From Dehalococcoidales bacterium (GTDB lineage: Bacteria > Chloroflexota > Dehalococcoidia > Dehalococcoidales > UBA5627): a DNA stretch of 5,052 nt. Positions 1-5,052 of this stretch are shown here, in pieces (within the stretch, counting starts at the first letter, position 1; each line of letters begins with the position of its first letter). The stretch covers positions 1-5,052 of the forward strand of contig JAAYNN010000172.1 in NCBI GenBank assembly GCA_012520835.1, given 5' to 3'. A program made the translations under genes and the position numbers. The notes below the pieces were generated by a model. It had not been told where the DNA came from. It did not search any database and saw nothing but the letters and a program-made list of their open reading frames with translations.

Positions 1-2
1 AA

Positions 3-443
3 AGGGAAGACCCCGACAAGGATATCCAGCTTTTTATCAATTCGCCGGGTGGCGTTATCGCTTCAGGTCTGGCTATTTACGACACCATGAACTTGATTAA
101 ACCGGATGTATCGACGATTTGTATTGGCATGACAGCCAGCATGGCTACAGTATTATTAAGCGCTGGTGCCAGAGGCAAGAGATTTGCCCTGCCTAATTCT
201 ACCATACACATGCATCAGGCTCTGGGCGGAGCGCAGGGACAGGCCTCCGATATCGAAATTGCCGCCCGTGAAATAATGAGACTACAGGATTTAATCAGGG
301 GTATCCTGGTAAGCAATACCGGACAAACCCTGGATAAGATTATCCATGATACCGACCGCGATTTTTACCTGAATCCGCAACAGGCGGTCGAATACGGCTT
401 AATCGATGAGATATTAACCAAACCCGAAGAAACCAAAAAATAA
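3..443 (+). CDS. clpP: ATP-dependent Clp protease proteolytic subunit ClpP (5'-truncated by window edge)
   Basis: This is the serine peptidase subunit of the cytoplasmic Clp protease, which forms a double-heptamer barrel and degrades proteins unfolded by ClpX/ClpA/ClpC ATPases. The reading frame is open from base 3, so the ATG at 87 is internal and the true start lies off the left edge; 146 codons are visible and roughly the first 50 residues of a ~195-residue protein are missing. Visible landmarks, numbered from the first codon here, are the INSPGG oxyanion-hole strand (residues 12-17), nucleophile Ser46 in GMTASMA, His71 in HMHQALGG, and Asp120 in DTDRDFYL. Ser-His spacing of 25 and Ser-Asp spacing of 74 match E. 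coli S97/H122/D171. The C-terminus (AVEYGLIDEIL plus a short charged tail) is complete. No clpX follows; the gene ends 29 bases before an intrinsic terminator, so it is the last gene of its transcript. Confidence 0.97.
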   Translation, partial: REDPDKDIQLFINSPGGVIASGLAIYDTMNLIKPDVSTICIGMTASMATVLLSAGARGKRFALPNSTIHMHQALGGAQGQASDIEIAAREIMRLQDLIRGILVSNTGQTLDKIIHDTDRDFYLNPQQAVEYGLIDEILTKPEETKK

Positions 444-472
444 ACCGATATCCGTTTAAGCGTCAATTTATG

Positions 473-507
473 CCGGCAGGGTAGCAGTATCCTGCCGGTT
501 TTGTTTT
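473..507 (+). terminator. Intrinsic (Rho-independent) terminator of clpP
   Basis: The 8-bp GC-rich arms ccggcagg (473-480) and cctgccgg (491-498) are perfect inverted repeats. They can be extended inward by g481-t490 (wobble), t482-a489 and a483-t488, leaving a gcag tetraloop at 484-487 and an 11-bp stem. The stem is followed directly by ttttgtttt (499-507). It lies 29 bases after the clpP stop codon, the expected place. The reverse strand lacks a U-tract after the hairpin, so it should act only on rightward transcription. Confidence 0.92.
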
Positions 508-796
508 ATCGATAAGAATATTTAAAACTTCCATATGATGCATTGTTGCCATGTTTATCTGGGGATACGGGCAGTTGCGTCTTTTACTGTTATTACTGGG
601 ACTCTGATATGTTGGGACGGAAGAATCCGGTGGGTGGGGAGAACAGTACAAAGGTGCTACTATAACAGACGGAATATCAGCCATCATCTGTCATTTATTT
701 TGTATATATGCCACATTACCTGAGGGGAGGGTTTTTTCATTTCGCTCCGAATGCTTCGTTAAACCACCACGAATTCAGCAGAATACTACAATACCA

Positions 797-841
797 GTCG
801 TTGCGAGGAGTCACGATTTATTCGGGATGACATAGCATCTC
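797..841 (+). repeat. Decayed dispersed hairpin repeat, copy 1
   Basis: The segment opens with gtcgttgcgaggag (797-810), continues with an imperfect hairpin (tcacga 811-816, loop 817-821, tcggga 822-827; five of six pairs) and closes with tagcatctc (833-841). From memory this resembles a widespread intergenic repeat type in which an ATTGCGAGGAG-like left end and a GAAGCAATCTC-like right end enclose a short variable palindrome. The right end here has lost part of the GCAATC block, so the copy looks degenerate. Identification rests on this pattern and on the related copy at 912-952; exact borders are approximate. Confidence 0.5.
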
Positions 842-845
842 TACT

Positions 846-893
846 GTTCAATATTATTAGGAATACACTATAATAACTTCATACAGGGAGGGA
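846..893 (+). promoter_or_regulatory. Orphan promoter-like and SD-like signals
   Basis: A perfect TATAAT hexamer (869-874) has TTCAAT at 847-852 with a 16-base spacer, or TGTTCA at 845-850 with 18; each matches TTGACA at only three positions. A strong purine run, agggaggga, follows at 885-893. No ORF starts at a suitable distance: the nearest TTG (905) is followed directly by a stop. These may be remnants of a lost gene's 5' end or chance in AT-rich DNA. Confidence 0.2.
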
Positions 894-911
894 TAATTAA
901 CAGGCATTGTA

Positions 912-952
912 GGGATTGCTTCGTCTCAAAAAATAGAGACTCTCAGCGATAT
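912..952 (-). repeat. Decayed dispersed hairpin repeat, copy 2 (inverted)
   Basis: On the + strand it begins gggattgcttcgtc (912-925), the reverse complement of the GACGAAGCAATC-like right end of this repeat type. A hairpin follows, with arms gtctc (923-927) and gagac (936-940) around an A-rich loop, and then tctcagcgat (941-950), a worn version of the CCTCGCAAT-like other end. Read on the - strand it shares GAGTC followed by a palindromic centre with copy 1, and roughly 15 of the first 23 positions match. It lies just downstream of the leftward operon and could fold in its 3' UTR, but no U-tract follows the hairpin on that strand. Confidence 0.45.
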
Positions 953-979
953 ATATGTATCGTAACTATAGGGGAACGT

Positions 980-1798
980 TTAATTTCTGTCTTTTAACAT
1001 CTTTTCGATGTCTTCGGTCAAATTATAGCCGTTGATTTTATTCCCTTTAGCGTCGAAGACTGCTCCGTTCGAGATAGCTACTTTACAGGAGCTGAAGGCA
1101 GCCATCGTCGATAGTATCAGGGGGAATTCCCTTTTTAATCCGTTTTCACGGATAATCTTGAATAGTTCGTTATCCTCGCCCTGGCTCTGTTTAATCTCCT
1201 CAGATGTTTTTCCTTCAACTGCCTTCCAGTAGCTGTTGAAAGGTTGCCCGGTAATCGGGAACTTGCAGTAGCTGACGACCGGTCCTTTATCCAGTTCTGG
1301 AGTTACCATGTGCATCATCACTCCGGTTTCTTTAGCTCGCGAGTCAATCAATTGCCAGATAACCTCGCGCCATGTTCCCTTCGGTCCGCCCGGCGCTGCC
1401 GGGTGCAAATTGAGCATATGATATTTTTGGCACATTTCGCTGCCTACTATGAGCATATAACCCGCTAGTACACAGAGGTCGCAATGGAAGTCTTGAAGTA
1501 ATGACATAACATGCCGGTCGTATTCCAGCCGCCACTGGGGTAACGGTTCATCTACGGCGTTATCGGGGCGTTCTCCCTTGAATTTCTGGTATGAAAAACA
1601 AATCAGCGGAATGCCGCTTTCTTTTACCAGTTCGATAAACCGGTCGGTTTCAGGAGATTCCCCGGCTTCACGGTTGCAAAAGACATATGAAATGGAGGCA
1701 TTTGCGATTTGTCCGCTTTGAATGCCGTTTAAGGCAACTTTAAAAAGTTCCCTCGAACCTTTGCCTCTTCCTGTAGAAAACCAGCCGAATCGATACAT
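980..1798 (-). CDS. PurN-like formyltransferase domain protein (divergent, C-terminally extended)
   Basis: This 272-residue cytoplasmic protein belongs to the formyltransferase fold of phosphoribosylglycinamide (GAR) formyltransferase PurN. A Rossmann-like core covers about residues 1-185. The segment CVLAGYMLIV (109-118) matches the VLAGFMRIL strand of PurN, and NLHP (130-133) carries catalytic Asn130 and His132. TPELDKGPV (166-174) carries catalytic Asp170 and matches DELDGGPV. Departures from PurN are clear. The N-terminal phosphate-binding loop SGNGSNLQ is replaced by TGRGKGSREL (9-18), HPSLLPKYPG becomes HPAAPGGPKG (132-141), and about 85 residues of unknown function (188-272) follow the core, where PurN of ~210 residues has far fewer. 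The catalytic residues argue for a folate-dependent formyl transfer, but the acceptor may not be GAR, so I give no gene symbol. It starts one base after the PHP gene's stop (TAATATG on the - strand), implying translational coupling; an AAAAGG 10 bases upstream could serve as ribosome site. It is the last gene of the operon. Confidence 0.85.
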   Translation of the reverse strand: MYRFGWFSTGRGKGSRELFKVALNGIQSGQIANASISYVFCNREAGESPETDRFIELVKESGIPLICFSYQKFKGERPDNAVDEPLPQWRLEYDRHVMSLLQDFHCDLCVLAGYMLIVGSEMCQKYHMLNLHPAAPGGPKGTWREVIWQLIDSRAKETGVMMHMVTPELDKGPVVSYCKFPITGQPFNSYWKAVEGKTSEEIKQSQGEDNELFKIIRENGLKREFPLILSTMAAFSSCKVAISNGAVFDAKGNKINGYNLTEDIEKMLKDRN

Positions 1799-1799
1799 A

Positions 1800-2447
1800 T
1801 TATTTAAACCTTTTCACTATCCTGTTTTTTACGCTTAAAAAATGCACCAGCGGACTTGATGAACGTCCGTTGATTTCACCCTGTTCCAGCGCTGCTAAAA
1901 AACTTTTCTTGTCATTGAAATCAGGCATTTCAATATAGGTTCTTCCGATTTCTGAAATAGAATGAGCATCGCTGCCGGCGCTTTCCCTGTAGTTATATTT
2001 CCGGGCGAACTCCAATGCCTGTTTACGGTTCTGGAAAGGCAGCATGCGCGCATTGTAAACTTCTATGATATCGATATCTCCCTTAATTGCTTCCAGATTG
2101 ATTCCCTGGAATGCCGATGAACGGAACCGGTCGAAAGGGTGCGGAATGCATACCAGCCCGTCCTGTTCACGGATTCTTTTAATTGCCTCTTCGGGTGTTA
2201 TCAGGCTGGGTATAGTTTCTTTTAAAAACATGCCCATTATCTCGCCGTGAGTCGTCAGAATTTCTTCGGCTACAATCACTTTAAAGGGAGCTATAGCCTG
2301 CAGTTTCAGGGCGCCTTCAATGGTGCCGTGGTCGCAGACCGCCAGACAATTTATGCCTGTCTTGAGACATTGCCTGATTATATCATCCAGCGAATTATTG
2401 GAGTCAGGCGAATAGCGGGTATGAACATGCAGGTCTGCTTTAATCAT
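1800..2447 (-). CDS. PHP-domain metal-dependent phosphoesterase/hydrolase
   Basis: This is a complete 215-residue PHP-superfamily protein, a trinuclear-metal phosphoesterase fold. Visible motifs are DLHVHTRYSPDS (5-16; His7, His9, Asp15), VCDHGTIEGA (37-46; Asp39, His40), AEE plus THGE (60-62, 66-69; Glu61/Glu62, His67), IPHPFDRFR (101-109; His103) and AGSDAHSISEIGR (157-169; Asp160, His162). EVYNAR (129-134) ahead of the last motif is typical of single-domain PHP proteins with the PHP-associated C-terminal region. All expected ligand positions are filled, so it should be active, but the substrate cannot be read from sequence; relatives include nucleotide/oligonucleotide phosphoesterases (TrpH/RNase AM type) and histidinol-phosphatase-like enzymes. 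The ATG at 2447 is chosen because proteins of this type normally begin just before DLHxHT. Its own ribosome site is weak (aagaag, 7 bases upstream), and a small ORF ends 3 bases before it. It is 48 bases after the M24 peptidase and one base before the formyltransferase. Confidence 0.9.
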   Translation of the reverse strand: MIKADLHVHTRYSPDSNNSLDDIIRQCLKTGINCLAVCDHGTIEGALKLQAIAPFKVIVAEEILTTHGEIMGMFLKETIPSLITPEEAIKRIREQDGLVCIPHPFDRFRSSAFQGINLEAIKGDIDIIEVYNARMLPFQNRKQALEFARKYNYRESAGSDAHSISEIGRTYIEMPDFNDKKSFLAALEQGEINGRSSSPLVHFLSVKNRIVKRFK

Positions 2448-2450
2448 TTT

Positions 2451-2480
2451 TCAGCTTCTTAATTCCGAATCGCTTATCAT
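2451..2480 (-). CDS. Possible 9-residue leader ORF ahead of the PHP gene
   Basis: Between the peptidase stop (TAG, 2498-2496) and the PHP start there is an ATG at 2480-2478. It is preceded by GGAG at 2491-2488 with a 7-base spacer, the best-placed Shine-Dalgarno sequence in this junction. It reads MISDSELRS and stops at TGA (2453-2451), in the same frame as and only one codon (AAA) before the PHP ATG. This arrangement would allow termination and reinitiation onto the PHP gene. No leader function such as a codon run or attenuator hairpin is apparent. It may be functional spacing, a relic of an older start, or chance. Confidence 0.3.
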   Translation of the reverse strand: MISDSELRS

Positions 2481-2487
2481 TTAATTT

Positions 2488-2491
2488 CTCC
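2488..2491 (-). promoter_or_regulatory. Shine-Dalgarno GGAG in the peptidase-PHP junction
   Basis: GGAG (part of TTGGAGAAATTAAATG on the - strand) is 7 bases from the leader ATG at 2480 but 40 bases from the PHP ATG at 2447, too far to serve the PHP start directly. It therefore points to initiation at the mini-ORF with ribosomes passed on to the PHP gene. Confidence 0.45.
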
Positions 2492-2495
2492 AATC

Positions 2496-3566
2496 CTATT
2501 TGGCCGACTGTGTTAACAGGCATATTTTACCATTTTTTATCATAACGGTATCTTCTATCCTGACACCGCCCCACCCCTCAATGTAAACTCCCGGCTCTAT
2601 GGTAAATACCATATTCTCGCTTAAGATATCCTCTGAAATGCGGTTTAGGGAGGGTTTTTCATGTGCCGCCAGCCCGATTCCATGCCCCAGGCTGTGGCCG
2701 AAAGCTTCGCCGTATCCCGCTTCTTCAATGATACCTCTGGCAAACCGGTCGGCTTCAGCCCCTTTCATCCCCTCAACAATATTAGAAATGGCATTCAGCT
2801 GGGCATTGAGCACTATGCTATATATTTTTTTAAAAGTAGCGTCCGGTTTTCCGACACAGAGCGTCCGGGTAATATCGCTGCAATAACCTGCGACTCTGGC
2901 ACCGAAATCGATCACAACCGTCTCTCCTTTCTGGATTACGCGTTCGCAGGGATGAGCATGGGGCAGGGCGGCATTGGGCCCCGAGCCGACGATTATTTCA
3001 AAAGGCAGCGACTGGCTGCCAGCTTGGCGCAGGGATTTTTCCAGTTCCCAGGCCAGTTCTAGTTCTGTCATGCCGGCGCGAATGATTTCTTCGATATGTC
3101 TAAAGGCGGCATCGCTGATATCTGCCGCGCGTATGATGCAGTCGATTTCTGCTGGATCTTTTACAGTCCTTATGCTTTCGACCGTTTCAGTCAAAGGTAC
3201 AAGTTTTAAATGAGTGCCTGATTTTTCGATGATGCCCGACATGTTTTGGTATCTTTCGAAACTGATATCCGAAGATTCGAACCCGAGCGTTTTAATATTC
3301 AGTCCGTTTATCATCTCCGGAAACCATTTGCTGATACTTCCCGTTATCTGGAACAGGGTATAATCTGGAGATTGCCTTTTCACCTGCTCGACATAACGAA
3401 AATCGGTAGCCAGTACAGTGCTGTTTTGAGTGATAAAAAGATAACCGGCCGAGCCGTTGAAACCCGACAGGTAGTACCTGTTTTCCGGTTGTGATATCAT
3501 GATGGCGTCTATCGCTTTTTCATGGAGAATTTGCCGTAGTTTAGCGATTCGTCTGTTTATCTGCAT
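2496..3566 (-). CDS. M24-family Xaa-Pro peptidase (aminopeptidase P / prolidase type)
   Basis: This cytoplasmic dinuclear-metal peptidase should cleave N-terminal residue-proline bonds or Xaa-Pro dipeptides. The 356 residues comprise an N-terminal creatinase-like domain (about 1-130, with PENRYYLSGFNGSAG at 27-41) and a pita-bread catalytic domain (about 135-350). Metal ligands are Asp220 (VVIDFGAR), Asp231 (CSDITRT), His295 (GHSLGHGIG), Glu324 (TIEPGVYI) and Glu338 (RIEDTV). The substrate-side histidines are His203 (PHAHP) and His302 (AHEKP). The length matches the short Bacillus YqhT-like group rather than the ~440-residue E. coli PepP/PepQ, so Xaa-Pro aminopeptidase versus dipeptidase cannot be settled and no symbol is assigned. 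The start at 3566 lies inside xerC (26-base overlap); it is supported by GAAGG at 3579-3575 with 8-base spacing and by the usual N-terminal length of the family. It is followed by the PHP gene. Confidence 0.95.
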   Translation of the reverse strand: MQINRRIAKLRQILHEKAIDAIMISQPENRYYLSGFNGSAGYLFITQNSTVLATDFRYVEQVKRQSPDYTLFQITGSISKWFPEMINGLNIKTLGFESSDISFERYQNMSGIIEKSGTHLKLVPLTETVESIRTVKDPAEIDCIIRAADISDAAFRHIEEIIRAGMTELELAWELEKSLRQAGSQSLPFEIIVGSGPNAALPHAHPCERVIQKGETVVIDFGARVAGYCSDITRTLCVGKPDATFKKIYSIVLNAQLNAISNIVEGMKGAEADRFARGIIEEAGYGEAFGHSLGHGIGLAAHEKPSLNRISEDILSENMVFTIEPGVYIEGWGGVRIEDTVMIKNGKICLLTQSAK

Positions 3567-4500
3567 CGTGATTACCTTCTAATTTAGCCATCGGGTGTGC
3601 CGATAGATACACTTTGCGCGCCTGAGCCTGTGTGATATGAGTATAAATCTGCGTGGTAGATAGGTTTGAATGCCCTAAAAGCTCCTGTACGACTCTCAGG
3701 TCTGCTCCGCCGTCCAGCATATGCGTGGCAAAGGTATGGCGCAGCAAATGCGGGTGTACATCTTTATCAATGCCGGCTGCCCTGGCATATTTACGGACAA
3801 GTATCTGCACCATGCGTTCGGTCAATCGATTGCCGTCACGGTTTATAAAAAGCGCTCCTCCGCCATCCTTCTTCACCAGCAGTTTAGGACGTCCGTGAGC
3901 AAGATAGTTGTTGATAGCGTTAGAGGCATGTTCACCCATCAGCACTACACGTTCCTTGGAGCCCTTGCCCCAGACGCGGATTTCACGGCTTTCCATATTC
4001 ATGTTATCTATATTTAAATTGACCAGTTCGCTGACGCGCAGCCCTGAGGCATAAATCAACTCTATCAGGGCACGGTCGCGTAACCCTTGTGGTGTGGATA
4101 AATCGGGCGCCTGCAATAGCTTTACCACTTCTTCGATGGTTAAAAATTCGGGCAGCTTTTTATCCAGTTTTGGGGAAACGGAGTGTTCCAGTGGGTTTTT
4201 ATCCAGTAAATTCTCTCTTGCCAGATAGCGGTAAAACGAGCGGATGGCTGATAACTTGCGGGCGATGCTGGATTTGGCAACCCCCTGGTTTGACAAATAT
4301 GCTAGGAATTCACGCAGCACCCACTTATCGGCTTTATCGAGCGATTCTATTTTTTTCATGCGCAGAAATTGAAAAAAACCTTTTTCCGTGCCGCGTTTGG
4401 AATTGCCTACCAGGTCGCTGGTATAGTTGCGCACCGTATAAGGAGATACGTTGCGCTCGGCTACTAGGTAATTGATATATCTGTTAAAAACTTCCTGCAT
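3541..4500 (-). CDS. xerC: Site-specific tyrosine recombinase XerC/XerD family
   Basis: This 319-residue tyrosine recombinase is expected to resolve chromosome dimers at dif together with a partner recombinase and FtsK. An N-terminal SAM-like core-binding domain (about 1-107) precedes the catalytic domain (about 115-305). All six active residues are present: Arg155 (SGLRVSEL), Lys179 (GKGSKER), His251 and Arg254 (HPHLLRHTFATHML), His277 (LLGHSNLSTTQIYTHI) and nucleophile Tyr286. Their spacings equal those of E. coli XerD (R148, K172, H244, R247, H270, Y279). XerC is preferred over XerD because of the topA neighbourhood, as in Bacillus where codV/xerC lies near topA; the sequence alone does not separate the two. 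Oddities are a basic insert of around ten residues after YTSDL (VGNSKRGTEKG, 31-41) and a polar C-terminal tail beyond AHPM, making it about 20 residues longer than usual. AGGA at 4511-4508 is 7 bases before the ATG; the topA stop is 3 bases upstream. Confidence 0.94.
   Translation of the reverse strand: MQEVFNRYINYLVAERNVSPYTVRNYTSDLVGNSKRGTEKGFFQFLRMKKIESLDKADKWVLREFLAYLSNQGVAKSSIARKLSAIRSFYRYLARENLLDKNPLEHSVSPKLDKKLPEFLTIEEVVKLLQAPDLSTPQGLRDRALIELIYASGLRVSELVNLNIDNMNMESREIRVWGKGSKERVVLMGEHASNAINNYLAHGRPKLLVKKDGGGALFINRDGNRLTERMVQILVRKYARAAGIDKDVHPHLLRHTFATHMLDGGADLRVVQELLGHSNLSTTQIYTHITQAQARKVYLSAHPMAKLEGNHDADKQTNR
3575..3579 (-). promoter_or_regulatory. Ribosome binding site of the M24 peptidase inside xerC
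   Basis: GAAGG on the - strand sits 8 bases before the ATG at 3566 and within the last codons of xerC. It decides the overlapping start: the two genes share 26 bases, so peptidase translation probably begins while ribosomes are finishing xerC. Confidence 0.7.
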
Positions 4501-4503
4501 TGT

Positions 4504-5052
4504 TTAATCCTGCTGGAGTTTATATTTATAATCGCACTTGGTGCATTTGCCCTGTTTGGCTCTGTACTCTGTAACCAGGCCTGTGCATTTCGGGCATGGC
4601 TGGGGCAGGGGCTTGGTATTAATGGCAAAGTTGCAGTTGGGATAATTGTCGCATCCGTAGAAGGTGCGTTTTTTCTTGCTGCGTTTTTCTATGATATCGG
4701 CACCGCATTCGGGGCATTTGGCACCGGTTTTGATTTTAAAGGAACTGGTGTATTTGCATTCGGGATAACCGCTGCAGGCTAAAAACTTGCCGAAACGTCC
4801 GACCTTAATAACCACCGGTTTTTGACATAACGGGCATACCTCGCCGGTTTCTTCATCCGCCAGCTTCACTTTTTCAATAGCTTCAGATGCTTTCTGTATA
4901 TCGCCTTCAAAAGGTTTATAGAACTCCCTGACCACCTGTATCCAATCCATATTCTCGTTGGCAATTTTATCCAGATCATCTTCAAGATGCGCGGTGAACT
5001 CGATATTGACGATATTAGGGAAGTGCTGGAACAGCAGGTCGTTGACAATAAT
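4504..5052 (-). CDS. topA: DNA topoisomerase I, C-terminal part (5'-truncated by window edge)
   Basis: This is the C-terminal part of type IA DNA topoisomerase I, which relaxes negative supercoils. The frame is open to the right edge; 182 codons are visible, so the Toprim domain and active-site tyrosine lie outside. The visible N-terminal part contains FPNIVNIEFTAHLEDDLDKI (residues 12-31 from the edge) and WIQVVREFYKPF, the end of the catalytic core. Three C4 zinc-ribbon repeats follow, with cysteines at fragment residues 73/76/93/99 (first, GRFGKFLACSGYPEC type), 113/116/134/140 (second, FYGCDNYPNC) and 153/156/170/173 (third, shorter, CTKCDYKY). Such ribbons bind single-stranded DNA and, in E. 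coli, RNA polymerase. The internal ATG at 4950 is not the start. The gene ends 3 bases before xerC and is the first visible gene of the leftward operon; the operon promoter is off the window. Confidence 0.96.
   Translation of the reverse strand: MIVNDLLFQHFPNIVNIEFTAHLEDDLDKIANENMDWIQVVREFYKPFEGDIQKASEAIEKVKLADEETGEVCPLCQKPVVIKVGRFGKFLACSGYPECKYTSSFKIKTGAKCPECGADIIEKRSKKKRTFYGCDNYPNCNFAINTKPLPQPCPKCTGLVTEYRAKQGKCTKCDYKYKLQQD

Larger units (their letters stand above)
508..979. other. Convergent intergenic region without a convincing gene
   Basis: About 470 bases lie between the clpP terminator and the end of the leftward operon. Reading frames here are short (about 60-75 codons), begin without proper ribosome sites and encode nothing I recognise; one runs through the terminator. 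What can be seen is two decayed copies of a hairpin repeat in opposite orientation (797-841 and 912-952), a possible third fragment (747-760), two purine-rich runs resembling Shine-Dalgarno sequences (722-731 and 885-893) with no usable ORF behind them, and a TATAAT hexamer at 869-874. No tRNA-like fold and no clear leftward terminator were found. The region looks like eroded repeat or pseudogene DNA rather than a conserved regulatory element. Confidence 0.6.

Noticed and set aside
506..515. Perfect 10-bp palindrome ttatcgataa as a possible operator
   Set aside because: It lies just after the terminator U-tract with no promoter beside it, and a 10-bp AT-rich palindrome is easily expected by chance.
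463..687. 74-codon - strand reading frame across the clpP terminator
   Set aside because: It runs through the terminator hairpin, lacks a ribosome site at its start and encodes no recognisable motif.
535..723. 62-codon + strand reading frame in the gap
   Set aside because: It has no SD, unusual composition and no recognisable domain; a chance open frame is the simpler reading.
947..962. cgata/tatcg inverted repeat as the leftward operon's terminator
   Set aside because: It has only 5 AT-rich pairs and no U-tract on the - strand.
508..979. CRISPR array, tRNA or structured riboswitch in the gap
   Set aside because: There are no regularly spaced direct repeats, no cloverleaf with a CCA-type end, and no conserved riboswitch core; the only repeats are the two or three worn hairpin copies.
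2661..3062. 133-codon + strand frame antisense to the M24 peptidase
   Set aside because: It is a shadow frame opposite a gene with complete catalytic motifs; other + strand frames over 1032-4475 were set aside for the same reason.
3541..4500. xerC as a phage or integron integrase marking a mobile element
   Set aside because: It is embedded co-directionally between topA and a peptidase with SD-coupled junctions, has XerC/XerD-type motifs throughout, and no attachment-site repeats or phage genes are nearby.

Overview
The window is a bacterial chromosomal segment with dense genes, short spacers and recognisable Shine-Dalgarno sequences. Base composition by eye is in the mid-40s % GC. The housekeeping families, the divergent formyltransferase and the insert in the XerC N-domain would suit a Chloroflexota/Dehalococcoidia-type organism. 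That placement is an impression from memory of such proteins, not something the sequence proves, and I hold it with low to moderate confidence.

Layout: on the + strand, the 3' part of clpP enters from the left edge and ends at a strong intrinsic terminator (about 473-507). A stretch of about 470 bases follows with no convincing gene (508-979). It holds two or three decayed, hairpin-forming repeat copies and an orphan promoter-like and SD-like signal. From 980 to the right edge everything lies on the - strand in one tightly packed run, transcribed right to left: topA (3' part), xerC, an M24 Xaa-Pro peptidase, a PHP-domain metallohydrolase and a PurN-like formyltransferase. Junctions are 3 bases, a 26-base overlap, 48 bases (containing a possible 9-residue leader ORF) and 1 base, so this looks like a single operon whose promoter lies beyond the right edge. 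clpP and this operon converge.

How the genes fit together: topA-xerC is a chromosome topology and dimer-resolution pair. The M24 peptidase is a protein/peptide turnover enzyme, as is ClpP on the other strand. The last two genes are translationally close-coupled and are the least characterised part. The PHP protein has a complete set of likely metal ligands but an unknown substrate. The formyltransferase keeps the catalytic Asn-x-His and Asp of PurN but has an altered substrate-phosphate loop and a C-terminal extension of about 85 residues.

Most of the window is ordinary housekeeping DNA. I do not see a phage, CRISPR array, toxin-antitoxin pair, defence island, tRNA or rRNA. The items most worth following are the atypical formyltransferase with its PHP partner, the leader mini-ORF in front of the PHP gene, and the degraded repeats in the gap.
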